10,468 nucleotides of DNA from Actinomycetes bacterium (GTDB taxonomy: Bacteria; Actinomycetota; Actinomycetes; Propionibacteriales; Propionibacteriaceae), in the NCBI GenBank assembly GCA_023387135.1, contig JAEWIK010000385.1, positions 1-10,468 on the forward strand, given 5' to 3'. The stretch's first letter is position 1; the number at the start of each line of letters is the position of its first letter. The notes under the pieces were generated by a model that was not told where the DNA came from, made no database searches, and worked only from the letters and a program-made list of their open reading frames with translations. The translations under genes were made by a program, and so were the position numbers. Shown piece after piece: positions 1-6,124 of the stretch.

Positions 1-31
1 GTCCGAGTCCGCTGCGCGGCTTGCTGTTCAT
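1..31 (-). CDS. parB: ParB chromosome-partitioning protein, N-terminus only
   Basis: Only the first ten codons are inside the window (MNSKPRSGLG). The ATG at 31-29 shares one base with the parA stop codon (TGATG), the usual translational coupling of soj and spo0J. A GAGGG ribosome-binding sequence lies at 46-42, ten bases upstream. The basic start leading into a Gly-Leu-Gly is what actinobacterial ParB proteins show before their conserved GLGRGL-type segment. ParB is the CTP-dependent clamp that loads at parS sites and works with ParA to segregate origins. Two parS cores lie within 1 kb of this gene. Identity rests mainly on position after parA, because the diagnostic domains are outside the window. 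Confidence 0.85.
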   Translation of the reverse strand, partial: MNSKPRSGLG

Positions 32-960
32 CAGGCCGATTCCCTCTCCGGTAGAACTGCTCCGCGGCGCGCGATCTCCTCCGCCGCCGCGAGATACGCC
101 TGCGCCCCGGCGGACGCGGCGTGGTAGGTGATGACCGACTGGCCGTAGCTCGGGGCCTCCGACACCCTGACCGAGCGCGGGATCACTGTCTGCAGGGTCT
201 CGGCGGGGAAGTACTCCCGCACCTGGTCGGCGACCTGGGACGACAGCCGGGTGCGGCCGTCGTACATGGTGAGGATGACGGTGGAGAGCCGGAGGTCGTC
301 GTTCATCTGGCCCTTGACGAGGTTGATCGTCCGCAGCAACTGCGTGACGCCCTCCAGCGCGTAGTACTCGCACTGGATGGGGATCAGGATCTCGTCGGCG
401 GCGACGAGCGCGTTGAGGGTGAGCAGCCCGAGGGACGGCGGGCAGTCGATGAACACGTAGTCGAAGCTGTGGCGCTTGGAGAAGTCGCGCAGGACGTGGA
501 GCAGCCTGCTCTCGCGCGCCATGACAGGGGCGAGGCCGATCTCGGCGCCGGCGAGGTCGATGGTCGCGGGGAGGACCCACAAGCCCTTCGCCTCGGGCGA
601 CCGCTGGACGAGCGACGCGATCGGCGTCTGGTCGGTCAGCGCCTCGTAGGTGCCGGGCACGCCCTCGCGGTGATCGATGCCGAGGGCTGTCGACGCGTTG
701 CCCTGGGGGTCGAGGTCGACGACGAGCACCCTGAGGCCGCCCAGGGCGAGGGCCGTCGCGAGGTTGACCGCGGTCGTGGTCTTGCCGACGCCGCCCTTCT
801 GGTTCGCGATCACGAAGGTGCGCGGGTGGGTTGGTCGCGGGAGGACCGGCGTTTCACGTGAAACATCGTCGAGGTCGTCGGGTTCGAGGGCCGCGTCGGA
901 CCCGAACTCAGGCTCGTCGAAGGCGACCCGCCGCGGAGTGGACGGGGGAGTGATCGACAC
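31..960 (-). CDS. parA: ParA/Soj chromosome-partitioning ATPase
   Basis: 309-residue ParA/Soj ATPase that segregates replicated origins by ATP-dependent DNA binding and stimulation by ParB bound at parS. Visible motifs are the deviant Walker A KGGVGKTTT (residues 55-63), Walker A' DLDPQGNAS (82-90) and Walker B FIDCPPSLGL (170-179). A roughly 47-residue acidic, proline-containing N-terminal extension precedes the ATPase core, which is common in actinobacterial chromosomal ParA. The start is GTG at 960, preceded by AGGAG with a 6-nt spacer. Codons 33-37 (VSRET) are written by a perfect parS core at 851-864, so the gene carries a binding site for its partner protein. It lies downstream of rsmG (67-nt gap) and overlaps parB by one base. 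Transcription is probably shared with the rpmH-rsmG operon, and ParB bound at 981-994 could affect it (inference). Confidence 0.97.
   Translation of the reverse strand: MSITPPSTPRRVAFDEPEFGSDAALEPDDLDDVSRETPVLPRPTHPRTFVIANQKGGVGKTTTAVNLATALALGGLRVLVVDLDPQGNASTALGIDHREGVPGTYEALTDQTPIASLVQRSPEAKGLWVLPATIDLAGAEIGLAPVMARESRLLHVLRDFSKRHSFDYVFIDCPPSLGLLTLNALVAADEILIPIQCEYYALEGVTQLLRTINLVKGQMNDDLRLSTVILTMYDGRTRLSSQVADQVREYFPAETLQTVIPRSVRVSEAPSYGQSVITYHAASAGAQAYLAAAEEIARRGAVLPERESA
851..864. promoter_or_regulatory. parS site inside parA
   Basis: Perfect 14-bp palindrome GTTTCACGTGAAAC, the core of the near-universal bacterial parS site recognised by ParB. The flanks are C and A, so 15 of 16 positions match the consensus TGTTTCACGTGAAACA. 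It lies inside parA and encodes Val33-Ser-Arg-Glu-Thr37 on the minus strand. The second copy is exactly 130 bp away. Confidence 0.95.
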
Positions 961-980
961 AGACAGCTCCTACGGACGTC

Positions 981-994
981 GTTTCACGTGAAAC
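981..994. promoter_or_regulatory. parS site between rsmG and parA
   Basis: Second perfect GTTTCACGTGAAAC palindrome, with the same flanking C and A as the copy in parA. It sits in the 67-nt gap between the rsmG stop and the parA GTG, ending about 20 nt upstream of the start codon and just upstream of the parA ribosome-binding site. It is a ParB nucleation site close to oriC. Because it lies in the parA 5' region, ParB spreading could also repress parAB (inference). Confidence 0.95.
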
Positions 995-1027
995 AGGAGG
1001 ATATCGCTCGTGGACCGGGCGTTCGGG

Positions 1028-1669
1028 CTAGGAAACGCGTTCGACGACGATCGCCCACGTCGACTCGTCGGTTCCGGGGACGGGGAGTTCGCTCACGCGG
1101 GCACTCACCCGTGCGCGTCGCAGTTCGGGCGCAGCCTCCTCGACCTCGGCGGCCGCCGAGCTTCCCTTCATCGCAACGAGCCGACCACGCCGGGACACCA
1201 GCGGGAGGCACCAGCCCAGGAGGCGGGGGAGCGGGGCGACGGCCCGGCAGGTCACCACGTCGTAGGACGACCTGTGGTCCTCCGCCCGTCCCCTGATGAC
1301 ACCGACGCGCGAGCCCAGGCCCAGTTCGTCCACCGCCAACGTGAGGAAGTTGTACCGGCGCAGCAGCGGCTCGAGCAGCGTCAGCGTCAGATCGGGTCGC
1401 AGCAGGGCGAGCGGGATGCCCGGCAGGCCGGCGCCGCTGCCCACGTCGACGACCGTCGAGCCGTGAGGAATGAGGTCCACGATGGCGATCGAGTTGAGGA
1501 TGTGGCGGTCCCACAGCCTGTCGGCCTCGCGCGGGCCCACGAGACCCCACTCGATTCCTCGACTTGCCAATATGTCGACATAGCGCTTGATCGCCTCAGG
1601 GTCCGGCCAGGCGGGTGCCGGGCCGGCCGACGCCCCAGGCCCGGTCACCGGCTCAGGGGCGGCCGTCAC
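1028..1669 (-). CDS. rsmG: 16S rRNA (guanine-527-N7)-methyltransferase RsmG
   Basis: 213-residue RsmG/GidB, the SAM-dependent enzyme that makes m7G at position 527 (E. coli numbering) in the 530 loop of 16S rRNA; its loss gives low-level streptomycin resistance in several bacteria. Visible signatures are RHILNS (55-60), the glycine-rich SAM motif DVGSGAGLPGIPLA (75-88), TCRAVAPLPRLL (140-151) and GRLVAMKG (162-169). Length is normal for the family. The start is GTG at 1669, only 2 nt after the jag stop, with GAAGG seven bases upstream. The Pro/Ala-rich first 22 residues are probably disordered. A place between jag and parA is the classic origin-proximal arrangement. Confidence 0.96.
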   Translation of the reverse strand: MTAAPEPVTGPGASAGPAPAWPDPEAIKRYVDILASRGIEWGLVGPREADRLWDRHILNSIAIVDLIPHGSTVVDVGSGAGLPGIPLALLRPDLTLTLLEPLLRRYNFLTLAVDELGLGSRVGVIRGRAEDHRSSYDVVTCRAVAPLPRLLGWCLPLVSRRGRLVAMKGSSAAAEVEEAAPELRRARVSARVSELPVPGTDESTWAIVVERVS

Positions 1670-1671
1670 GC

Positions 1672-2217
1672 TCAGGCCTTCGGCAGGATGACGACGCGGC
1701 GGTGGGGCTCGTCGCCCTCGGACTCGCTCACCAGGCCGGCGGCGGCCACCGCGTCGTGGACGATCTTGCGTTCGAACGGGTTCATCGGCGCGAGCCGGAC
1801 GGGCTCACCGCTCTCCTTCGCCTCGGCGATGGCTGTCGCGGCGAGGTCCTGCAGCACCTTGCGGCGCTTGTCCCGGTGGCCGGCGATGTCCAGCATCAGC
1901 CTGCTGCGGTGGCCGGTCTCCGTCATCACCGCGAGCCGAGCCAACTCCTGCAGCGCCTCCAGCACCTCGCCGTCCTTGCCCACGAGGACATTCGCGTCGG
2001 TGATCACCGAGACGTGCGCCCGGCCGCCTTCGCTGTAGGTGTCGATGTCGCCGTCGAGGTCGGCGATGTCCATCAACTCTTCGAGGTAGTCGGCAGCGAT
2101 CTCGCCCTCGTTGTCGAGCGCGGTCTCACGCTTGGAACGTGACTCTCCGGTCTCGGCGACCTCGTCGGCCTCGACGACGTCCGCCGGATCGGCCACTGTG
2201 TTCTCACTCACTGTCAT
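1672..2217 (-). CDS. khpB: Jag/KhpB KH-R3H RNA-binding protein
   Basis: 181-residue single-stranded nucleic-acid-binding protein of the Jag/SpoIIIJ-associated (KhpB) family. An acidic N-terminal stretch (1-40) leads into a KH domain at about 60-115 with the GxxG loop GKDG (80-83). An R3H domain follows at about 118-179, with its Arg-x3-His pair at R150 and H154 inside NPFERKIVH and the closing RRVVILP. Family members bind RNA and often pair with KhpA; the gene is characteristically next to yidC, as here. The start is uncertain. ATG at 2217 has its AAGGAG only 2 nt upstream, GTG at codon 3 (2211) has an ideal 8-nt spacing, and GTG at codon 8 (2196) lies in a 15-nt repeat of the yidC start context. 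The true protein may be 2-7 residues shorter. Confidence 0.94.
   Translation of the reverse strand: MTVSENTVADPADVVEADEVAETGESRSKRETALDNEGEIAADYLEELMDIADLDGDIDTYSEGGRAHVSVITDANVLVGKDGEVLEALQELARLAVMTETGHRSRLMLDIAGHRDKRRKVLQDLAATAIAEAKESGEPVRLAPMNPFERKIVHDAVAAAGLVSESEGDEPHRRVVILPKA
2194..2208. repeat. 15-nt direct repeat, copy 1 (jag start region)
   Basis: CACTGTGTTCTCACT on the plus strand (AGTGAGAACACAGTG on the coding strand) is identical to 3380-3394. Here it covers jag codons 4-8 and ends on an in-frame GTG. In the other copy the final GTG is the yidC start codon. Confidence 0.85.
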
Positions 2218-2260
2218 TACTCCTTGTCGGCCCGGGGTAGAGCCGGCCGCGTTGCAGGGA

Positions 2261-3382
2261 TCAGGACTTGCGCTGGGCGCGCGGGTTCCGCTTGGGCTGT
2301 TGGCGCTGGACGACGGTCCGCTTCTCGTCGGCGGACACCTCGCTCACCGCGGCCGTGGCGGGGGACGAGGGCGCCGGCCTGGTGCCGGTGGCGCTCGTCC
2401 GGGTGGTGTTCTGACGGGCCACCTTGGTGGGGTCGTAGTCGGCGGCCGCCGCCGGACGCTTCTTCGTGCCACGACGCTTCGCCACGATCTCGTCGGGGTC
2501 CTTGCCGCGAGCGCGCATCCGCTCCTCCCAGTCGACGTAGGCGGGAGTGTTGGGCGCCGGGTTGTTGTGGATCAGGAAGTACTGCTGGCCCATCGTCCAC
2601 AGGTTGCTGGTCAACCAGTACATGAGCACGCCGATCGGGATGTTCACGCCGCCGATGGCGTACATCGCGGGGAAGAGGTACAGCATGAGCTTCTGCTGCT
2701 GGGCCATCGGGCCGGTGAGGGCCTCCGGCGGCATGTTCTTGCGCATGAGCTGCATCTGCGTGACGAACAGCGTCACCGTCATGAGGACGATCAGGACGAT
2801 CGCCAGCGTCTGGGTGGCGCCCCACGACGTGACCGGCCAGAACGTCCCGGAGATCTGCGCGCCGAACAGGCGGGCGTGCTGCAACGACGCCACCAGGGCG
2901 GGATCGTTGGCGAAGACGCCGAGCGGATGCACGCCGGGCCCGCCCGCACGCGCGGCGCTGTTCAGCACCCAGAACAGCGACAGGAAGATGGGCATCTGCA
3001 ACACCAACGGCAGGCAGGACGCCATCGGGTTGACGCCCTCGTCCTTGTAGAGCTTCATCGTCTCCTGGCCGAGACGCTCCCTGTCGTGGCCGTACTTCTC
3101 CTGCAGTTCGCGCGTCTTCGGCGCGAGCATCTGCATGTTGCGGGCCGAGTTGATCTGCCTCACGAAGAGCGGGATCAGCGCCGTCCGCACCACGACCGTC
3201 AGCAGGATGATGGCCAGGCCCCAGGTCCACCCCGAGTCGTAGTCCATGAACCTGCTGAGCACCCAGTGGAAGGCGACGAGCACGCCGGAGACAGCCCAGT
3301 ACAGCGGCTGCATGATGGTGTTGAAGAAGCCCCCGATGTCGCCCCACAGGTCGAGCGGTATCAGCAACGGCAGCAGATTCAC
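2261..3382 (-). CDS. yidC: YidC/Oxa1 membrane protein insertase
   Basis: 373-residue YidC/Oxa1-family insertase of the cytoplasmic membrane, which inserts and folds membrane proteins alone or with SecYEG. Five hydrophobic segments are visible at about 27-47, 53-75, 122-143, 190-212 and 230-258. Arg66 in LTVVVRTALIPL is the conserved groove arginine in the second of these. No lipoprotein Cys is seen near the N-terminus and there is no large periplasmic P1 domain, so this is the Gram-positive layout. Residues 285-373 form a long basic, Ala/Thr/Arg/Lys-rich tail of the kind thought to contact ribosomes. The start is GTG at 3382 with only a weak GTGAG as ribosome-binding site, 15 nt after the yidD stop, so reinitiation or coupling is likely. 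The gene precedes jag by 43 nt. Confidence 0.96.
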   Translation of the reverse strand: MNLLPLLIPLDLWGDIGGFFNTIMQPLYWAVSGVLVAFHWVLSRFMDYDSGWTWGLAIILLTVVVRTALIPLFVRQINSARNMQMLAPKTRELQEKYGHDRERLGQETMKLYKDEGVNPMASCLPLVLQMPIFLSLFWVLNSAARAGGPGVHPLGVFANDPALVASLQHARLFGAQISGTFWPVTSWGATQTLAIVLIVLMTVTLFVTQMQLMRKNMPPEALTGPMAQQQKLMLYLFPAMYAIGGVNIPIGVLMYWLTSNLWTMGQQYFLIHNNPAPNTPAYVDWEERMRARGKDPDEIVAKRRGTKKRPAAAADYDPTKVARQNTTRTSATGTRPAPSSPATAAVSEVSADEKRTVVQRQQPKRNPRAQRKS

Positions 3383-3394
3383 TGTGTTCTCACT
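3380..3394. repeat. 15-nt direct repeat, copy 2 (yidC start)
   Basis: Exact second copy of the 15-mer at 2194-2208. On the coding strand it reads AGTGAGAACACA followed by the yidC GTG start codon, so it contains the whole initiation context of yidC. Confidence 0.85.
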
Positions 3395-3397
3395 TCA

Positions 3398-3682
3398 CTA
3401 GGCCGGCTGCGTGCCGGAGGTCTTGAGGGCCTTGGCGGCCTGTTCGGCTTCCCATTCTGCGGCGGCAGGGGTCCCCGGGACGGGGTCGTAACCCCCGAGC
3501 GACCACGGATGGCAGTGCGCCAGCCGCTTCGCCGCGAGCCTGGTGCCTTTCACCGCTCCGTGCACCGTCACTGCTTCGAGCGCGTACGCCGAGCACGACG
3601 GGTAGTACTTGCACACGTTTCCGTACAGCGGGCTGATGACCAGCCGGTAGGCCTTCAACAGGGCGATCAGCACGTACTTCAT
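3398..3682 (-). CDS. yidD: YidD membrane protein insertion efficiency factor
   Basis: 94-residue YidD (formerly DUF37, haemolytic domain family), a small membrane-associated protein that raises the efficiency of YidC-dependent insertion. The family pattern is clear: a hydrophobic amphipathic N-terminus, the Cys/YPSCS segment with Cys24 and Cys30, then [15 protein letters not shown] with Cys57. The ATG at 3682 overlaps the rnpA stop as ATGA (4 nt) and has GAGGAG nine bases upstream. The order rnpA-yidD-yidC is standard. The last 20 or so residues after the conserved block are Ala-rich and probably not structured. Confidence 0.95.
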   Translation of the reverse strand: MKYVLIALLKAYRLVISPLYGNVCKYYPSCSAYALEAVTVHGAVKGTRLAAKRLAHCHPWSLGGYDPVPGTPAAAEWEAEQAAKALKTSGTQPA

Positions 3683-4014
3683 GAGGCGAGTCTCCTCACG
3701 CAGCCCGCGAGCGCCGAGCGGAAGTCGTCACCGAGATCGCCCGCCGCGGCCGGCGGAAGCGCCCGCACCACGATGTCCACCGGAAAGCCGAGGGTCTCCA
3801 ACTCGCCCGCGGCGAGGTGCCGCAGCCTGCGCTTGACCCGGTTGCGCACCACCGCGCCGCCGACCGCCCGGGACACAACAAAGCCCGCCCTGGACGGCGG
3901 TTCCGTCCGGCGACGGGCATGCACGACCACGCAGGGACGACCGACGCGTACGCCCTGGCGCATCGTTCCTCGGAAGTCCTCGGGCGTTCGTATCCGGAAC
4001 GCGGCTGGCAGCAC
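3679..4014 (-). CDS. rnpA: Ribonuclease P protein component
   Basis: 111-residue basic protein subunit of RNase P, which helps the catalytic RNA (rnpB, not in this window) remove 5' leaders from pre-tRNAs. The signature [20 protein letters not shown] is present, with the RNR motif in [12 protein letters not shown] at 55-66. The start [14 protein letters not shown] matches the usual actinobacterial MLP-R-R-EDF opening and supports the GTG at 4014, which lies only 5 nt after the rpmH stop. No good ribosome-binding sequence precedes it, so translation is probably coupled to rpmH. The gene overlaps yidD by 4 nt. Confidence 0.95.
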   Translation of the reverse strand: MLPAAFRIRTPEDFRGTMRQGVRVGRPCVVVHARRRTEPPSRAGFVVSRAVGGAVVRNRVKRRLRHLAAGELETLGFPVDIVVRALPPAAAGDLGDDFRSALAGCVRRLAS

Positions 4015-4019
4015 CGGTA

Positions 4020-4157
4020 TCAGCCGGCGAGGCGGACCCGACCCTCACGGCGACGGGCGGAGATGATGGCGCGACCGGCGCGCGTCCGCATGCGGAGGCG
4101 GAAGCCATGGGTGCGGCTACGACGCCGGTTGCTCGGCTGGAAAGTGCGCTTGCTCAC
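4020..4157 (-). CDS. rpmH: 50S ribosomal protein bL34
   Basis: 45-residue bL34, a tiny, very basic protein of the large ribosomal subunit. The sequence opens [19 protein letters not shown] and carries [19 protein letters not shown], diagnostic for the family. The start is taken as the GTG at 4157, read as Met before Ser-Lys-Arg-Thr-Phe. It is preceded by GGGGAG with a 7-nt spacer and gives the family length. An upstream ATG at 4211 would add 18 residues unknown in bL34 and is rejected. The gene heads the leftward operon and faces away from dnaA. Confidence 0.97.
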   Translation of the reverse strand: MSKRTFQPSNRRRSRTHGFRLRMRTRAGRAIISARRREGRVRLAG

Positions 4158-4235
4158 GCGAGTGCTCCCCTGATTACAGTTCGACGGACAGATGCGCCCA
4201 CGTGGACGCACGGGTGCCGCGACAGCGACTTACCA

Positions 4236-4265
4236 ACGATACGCGCCAGTTCCCGCCAGCGGCAA
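4236..4265 (-). promoter_or_regulatory. candidate promoter for the rpmH operon
   Basis: On the minus strand TTGCCG (4265-4260) and TATCGT (4241-4236) are separated by 18 nt, resembling a sigma-70-type -35/-10 pair. Transcription would start near 4229 and leave about 70 nt of leader before rpmH. This is a weak motif match, supported mainly by its position in front of a ribosomal-protein operon. Confidence 0.3.
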
Positions 4266-4346
4266 ACCGGACGAGCGCACCAAAGGGTTCGTGCCCGGCT
4301 GTCGAGACGACACGCCGACAGCAGACGCACAATTCCTGAGAAAGGT

Positions 4347-4375
4347 TTGCAACCCCCGTGCGCGCTCGCTACGTT
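4347..4375 (+). promoter_or_regulatory. candidate dnaA promoter
   Basis: TTGCAA at 4347-4352 and TACGTT at 4370-4375 are separated by 17 nt, a reasonable vegetative sigma promoter shape. The start site would be near 4382, giving a leader of about 100 nt that contains the two DnaA boxes at 4429-4449. A second -10-like TACCCT at 4408-4413 has no good -35. Assignment is from motif shape only. Confidence 0.4.
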
Positions 4376-4428
4376 GCTCAGTGCCAACGGGACGAGCCGA
4401 AAACTCGTACCCTGACCCGTGCACAGTC

Positions 4429-4437
4429 TGTGGACAA
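4429..4437 (-). promoter_or_regulatory. DnaA box upstream of dnaA (perfect TTGTCCACA)
   Basis: TGTGGACAA on the plus strand is a perfect match to TTGTCCACA, the preferred DnaA box of high-GC actinobacteria. It lies about 50 nt before the dnaA start and is well placed for autoregulation of dnaA, or as an outlying part of the origin. Confidence 0.85.
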
Positions 4438-4440
4438 CGC

Positions 4441-4449
4441 TGTGGACAC
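4441..4449 (-). promoter_or_regulatory. DnaA box upstream of dnaA (one mismatch)
   Basis: TGTGGACAC reads GTGTCCACA on the minus strand, one mismatch from the box at 4429-4437. The two share CTGTGGACA (4428-4436 and 4440-4448) at a 12-bp period, close to one helical turn and in the same orientation, which suits cooperative DnaA binding. Confidence 0.75.
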
Positions 4450-4485
4450 CAGCAGCGACCGAACAGGCCATGCGTGAGGGGAGAC

Positions 4486-5901
4486 ATGTCGACGCCAGGT
4501 GAATCACCGGTCCCGGTGACCGGAAACGAAGCCCTGGACAAGGCGTGGGCACACATCTGGGAGAACTCCGAGGCCTCGGCCAGGGGATGGCTCGCCAGCA
4601 CCCGTCCCGTCACCCTTCACGAGTCGCTCCTCATCCTCTCCGTCGCGAACGAGTTCACCCGCGACTGGGTCGAGTCGAGGCTCCGCAGCACGCTCGAGGC
4701 GCAGTTGTCGGCGTACTTCTCGCGGCAGATCCAGCTCGCCATCACCATCGATCCTTCGGCGACGGCCCCCACCCAGCCGGAGGCCCCGGCGCCGGAACCC
4801 GTCGTACAGGCGCCCAGCGTCGCCGCGACCTCCACGCCGTCCCCGTCGCGCACCATGGGTCGCGGCTCCGACAGGCTGAACCCCAAGTACTCCTTCGAGA
4901 CCTTCGTCATCGGCGACTCGAACCGCTTCGCCCATGCCGCCGCTGCCGCGGTCGCCGAGGCGCCCGGCAAGGCGTACAACCCGCTGATGATCTACGGCGA
5001 CTCGGGCCTGGGCAAGACCCACCTGCTGCACGCCGTCGGCCACTACATCCGCAGCTACTACGACCGCGTCCGGGTGAAGTACGTGTCGACAGAGGAGTTG
5101 ACCAACGACTTCATCAACGCGATCTCGGAGAACCGCACCGCCGAGTTCAGGCGCGCGTACCGCGACGTCGACGTGCTGCTGGTCGACGACATCCAGTTCC
5201 TGCAGGACAAGATCCAGACCCAGGAAGAGTTCTTCCACACCTTCAACACCCTGCACACCGCCGAGAAGCAGATAGTGCTGACCTCGGATCGTCCGCCCCG
5301 CTCGCTGGTGGCGCTCGAACCCCGCCTGCGCAGCAGGTTCGAGTGGGGGCTGATGACCGACATCCAGCCGCCGAGCCTGGAGACCAGGATCGCGATCCTC
5401 AGGAAGAAGGCGACCGCCGAGAACCTGTCGGCCAGCCTGGACGTCCTCGAGTTCATCGCCAGCCGGATCCAGACCAACATCCGCGAGCTCGAGGGTGCGC
5501 TCATCAGGGTCACTGCCTTCGCCAGCCTGCAGCGCCAGCCCGTCGACCTCGGAGTCGCCGAGTTCGTCCTCAAGGACCTGATCCCGGAGGGGTCGGAGAC
5601 CACCATCACCGCCGGCATGATCATGAACGAGGTCGCCTCGTACTTCGACGTCAGCGTCGACGACCTGTCGGGCCAGAGCCGCACCCACGTCCTCGTCACC
5701 GCCCGGCAGATGGCCATGTACCTGTGCCGTGAGCTCACCGAGCTCTCGCTGCCCAAGATCGGCCAGGCCTTCGGCGGCCGCGACCACACCACCGTGATGC
5801 ACGCCGACAGGAAGATCCGCCAACTCCTCGGCGAACGCCGCAGCGTCTTCAACCAGATCACCGAGCTGACGAACCGCATCCGCCAGTCGGCCGCCCGCTG
5901 A
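4486..5901 (+). CDS. dnaA: Chromosomal replication initiator DnaA
   Basis: 471-residue AAA+ initiator that binds DnaA boxes, forms an ATP-dependent filament and melts oriC. Domain I spans about 13-88. Domain II is a Pro/Ala/Thr-rich linker at about 89-130, shorter than in Streptomyces. Domain III carries Walker A GDSGLGKTH (171-179), Walker B LLVDDIQFL (231-239), sensor I around TSDRPP (266-271), the box VII arginine-finger segment EPRLRSRFEWGL (278-289) and sensor II Arg333 in NIRELEGAL. Domain IV ends with the DNA-binding signature GGRDHTTVMHADRK (430-443). The ATG at 4486 is preceded by GAGGGGAG at a short spacing. The frame is open further upstream to 4192, but that stretch looks unlike DnaA. 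Two DnaA boxes in the leader suggest autoregulation. Confidence 0.98.
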   Translation: MSTPGESPVPVTGNEALDKAWAHIWENSEASARGWLASTRPVTLHESLLILSVANEFTRDWVESRLRSTLEAQLSAYFSRQIQLAITIDPSATAPTQPEAPAPEPVVQAPSVAATSTPSPSRTMGRGSDRLNPKYSFETFVIGDSNRFAHAAAAAVAEAPGKAYNPLMIYGDSGLGKTHLLHAVGHYIRSYYDRVRVKYVSTEELTNDFINAISENRTAEFRRAYRDVDVLLVDDIQFLQDKIQTQEEFFHTFNTLHTAEKQIVLTSDRPPRSLVALEPRLRSRFEWGLMTDIQPPSLETRIAILRKKATAENLSASLDVLEFIASRIQTNIRELEGALIRVTAFASLQRQPVDLGVAEFVLKDLIPEGSETTITAGMIMNEVASYFDVSVDDLSGQSRTHVLVTARQMAMYLCRELTELSLPKIGQAFGGRDHTTVMHADRKIRQLLGERRSVFNQITELTNRIRQSAAR

Positions 5902-5916
5902 CCCCGTCTCCCATTC

Positions 5917-5939
5917 CCGGACGGCGCTCGCCGGCCCGG
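5917..5939 (+). terminator. GC-rich hairpin after dnaA, possible terminator
   Basis: CCGG-A-CGGC, loop GCTC, GCCG-GC-CCGG forms a GC-rich imperfect hairpin with small bulges, starting 15 nt after the dnaA stop. There is no U-tract, so it is not a classical intrinsic terminator, although tail-less hairpins have been proposed to act in actinobacteria. It could equally be a structural element at the edge of oriC. Confidence 0.3.
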
Positions 5940-5990
5940 AACCACCCGTCAACCGCAGGCTCGATCTCCGGGAATCTCTGTGATTCGGGC

Positions 5991-5999
5991 TGTGGATAC
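5991..5999 (-). promoter_or_regulatory. oriC DnaA box (GTATCCACA)
   Basis: TGTGGATAC on the plus strand reads GTATCCACA on the minus strand, one mismatch from TTATCCACA. It is in the same orientation as, and 20 bp (about two helical turns) from, the next box. Confidence 0.75.
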
Positions 6000-6010
6000 G
6001 TCGGGTCGGC

Positions 6011-6019
6011 TGTGGACAG
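6011..6019 (-). promoter_or_regulatory. oriC DnaA box (CTGTCCACA)
   Basis: TGTGGACAG on the plus strand reads CTGTCCACA on the minus strand, one mismatch from TTGTCCACA. It pairs with the box at 5991-5999 on the same face of the helix. Confidence 0.75.
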
Positions 6020-6069
6020 CGCACCGGCGACCACGCCGGCCCCACAAATCCTCCCCGTGTGATTTTTGG

Positions 6070-6078
6070 TTGTCCACA
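6070..6078 (+). promoter_or_regulatory. oriC DnaA box (perfect TTGTCCACA)
   Basis: A perfect TTGTCCACA on the plus strand, opposite in orientation to the two boxes on its left and just after a short T-run (6063-6067). It is probably the strongest site in the gap. It lies about 50 bp left of the AT-richer segment. Confidence 0.85.
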
Positions 6079-6124
6079 AGCGTCACCCACAGGCGACACG
6101 CGACCCCACCAGCCCAGCGACGGG

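Larger units (their letters stand above)
4158..4485. other. rpmH-dnaA divergent intergenic region
   Basis: A 328-bp non-coding gap between the two divergent gene blocks. It holds the candidate rpmH promoter on the minus strand, the candidate dnaA promoter and two DnaA boxes on the plus strand, and the ribosome-binding sequences of both genes. One short dyad, ACGAG/CTCGT at 4392-4396 and 4404-4408, would sit near the 5' end of the dnaA transcript. No small gene is convincing here: the plus frame in phase with dnaA is open from 4192, but nothing in it resembles DnaA. Confidence 0.8.

Noticed and set aside
998..1003. TATCCT on the minus strand as a parA promoter -10
   Set aside because: No -35-like sequence stands at 16-19 nt upstream, and the gene is closely packed behind rsmG. 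Co-transcription is simpler.
1010..2038. 342-codon plus-strand frame with a perfect AGGAGG (995-1000) nine bases before a GTG
   Set aside because: The ribosome-binding match is striking, but the frame is antisense to rsmG and jag and the translation is biased and domain-free. The AGGAGG lies beside parS and probably arises by chance.
2111..4066. 651-codon open frame on the plus strand opposite jag, yidC, yidD and rnpA
   Set aside because: It is antisense to four clearly conserved genes. Its translation is His/Arg/Gln-rich low-complexity sequence typical of a reverse-frame shadow in high-GC DNA, and it has no recognisable domain.
4158..4211. 18-residue N-terminal extension of bL34 starting at an upstream ATG
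   Set aside because: bL34 proteins begin at the (M)SKRTFQP or (M)KRTFQP segment; the GTG at 4157 has a good ribosome-binding sequence.
4192..4485. 98-codon in-frame upstream extension of dnaA
   Set aside because: The frame is open by chance. The segment holds the DnaA boxes and promoter, has no DnaA-like sequence, and the ATG at 4486 with GAGGGGAG gives the normal length.
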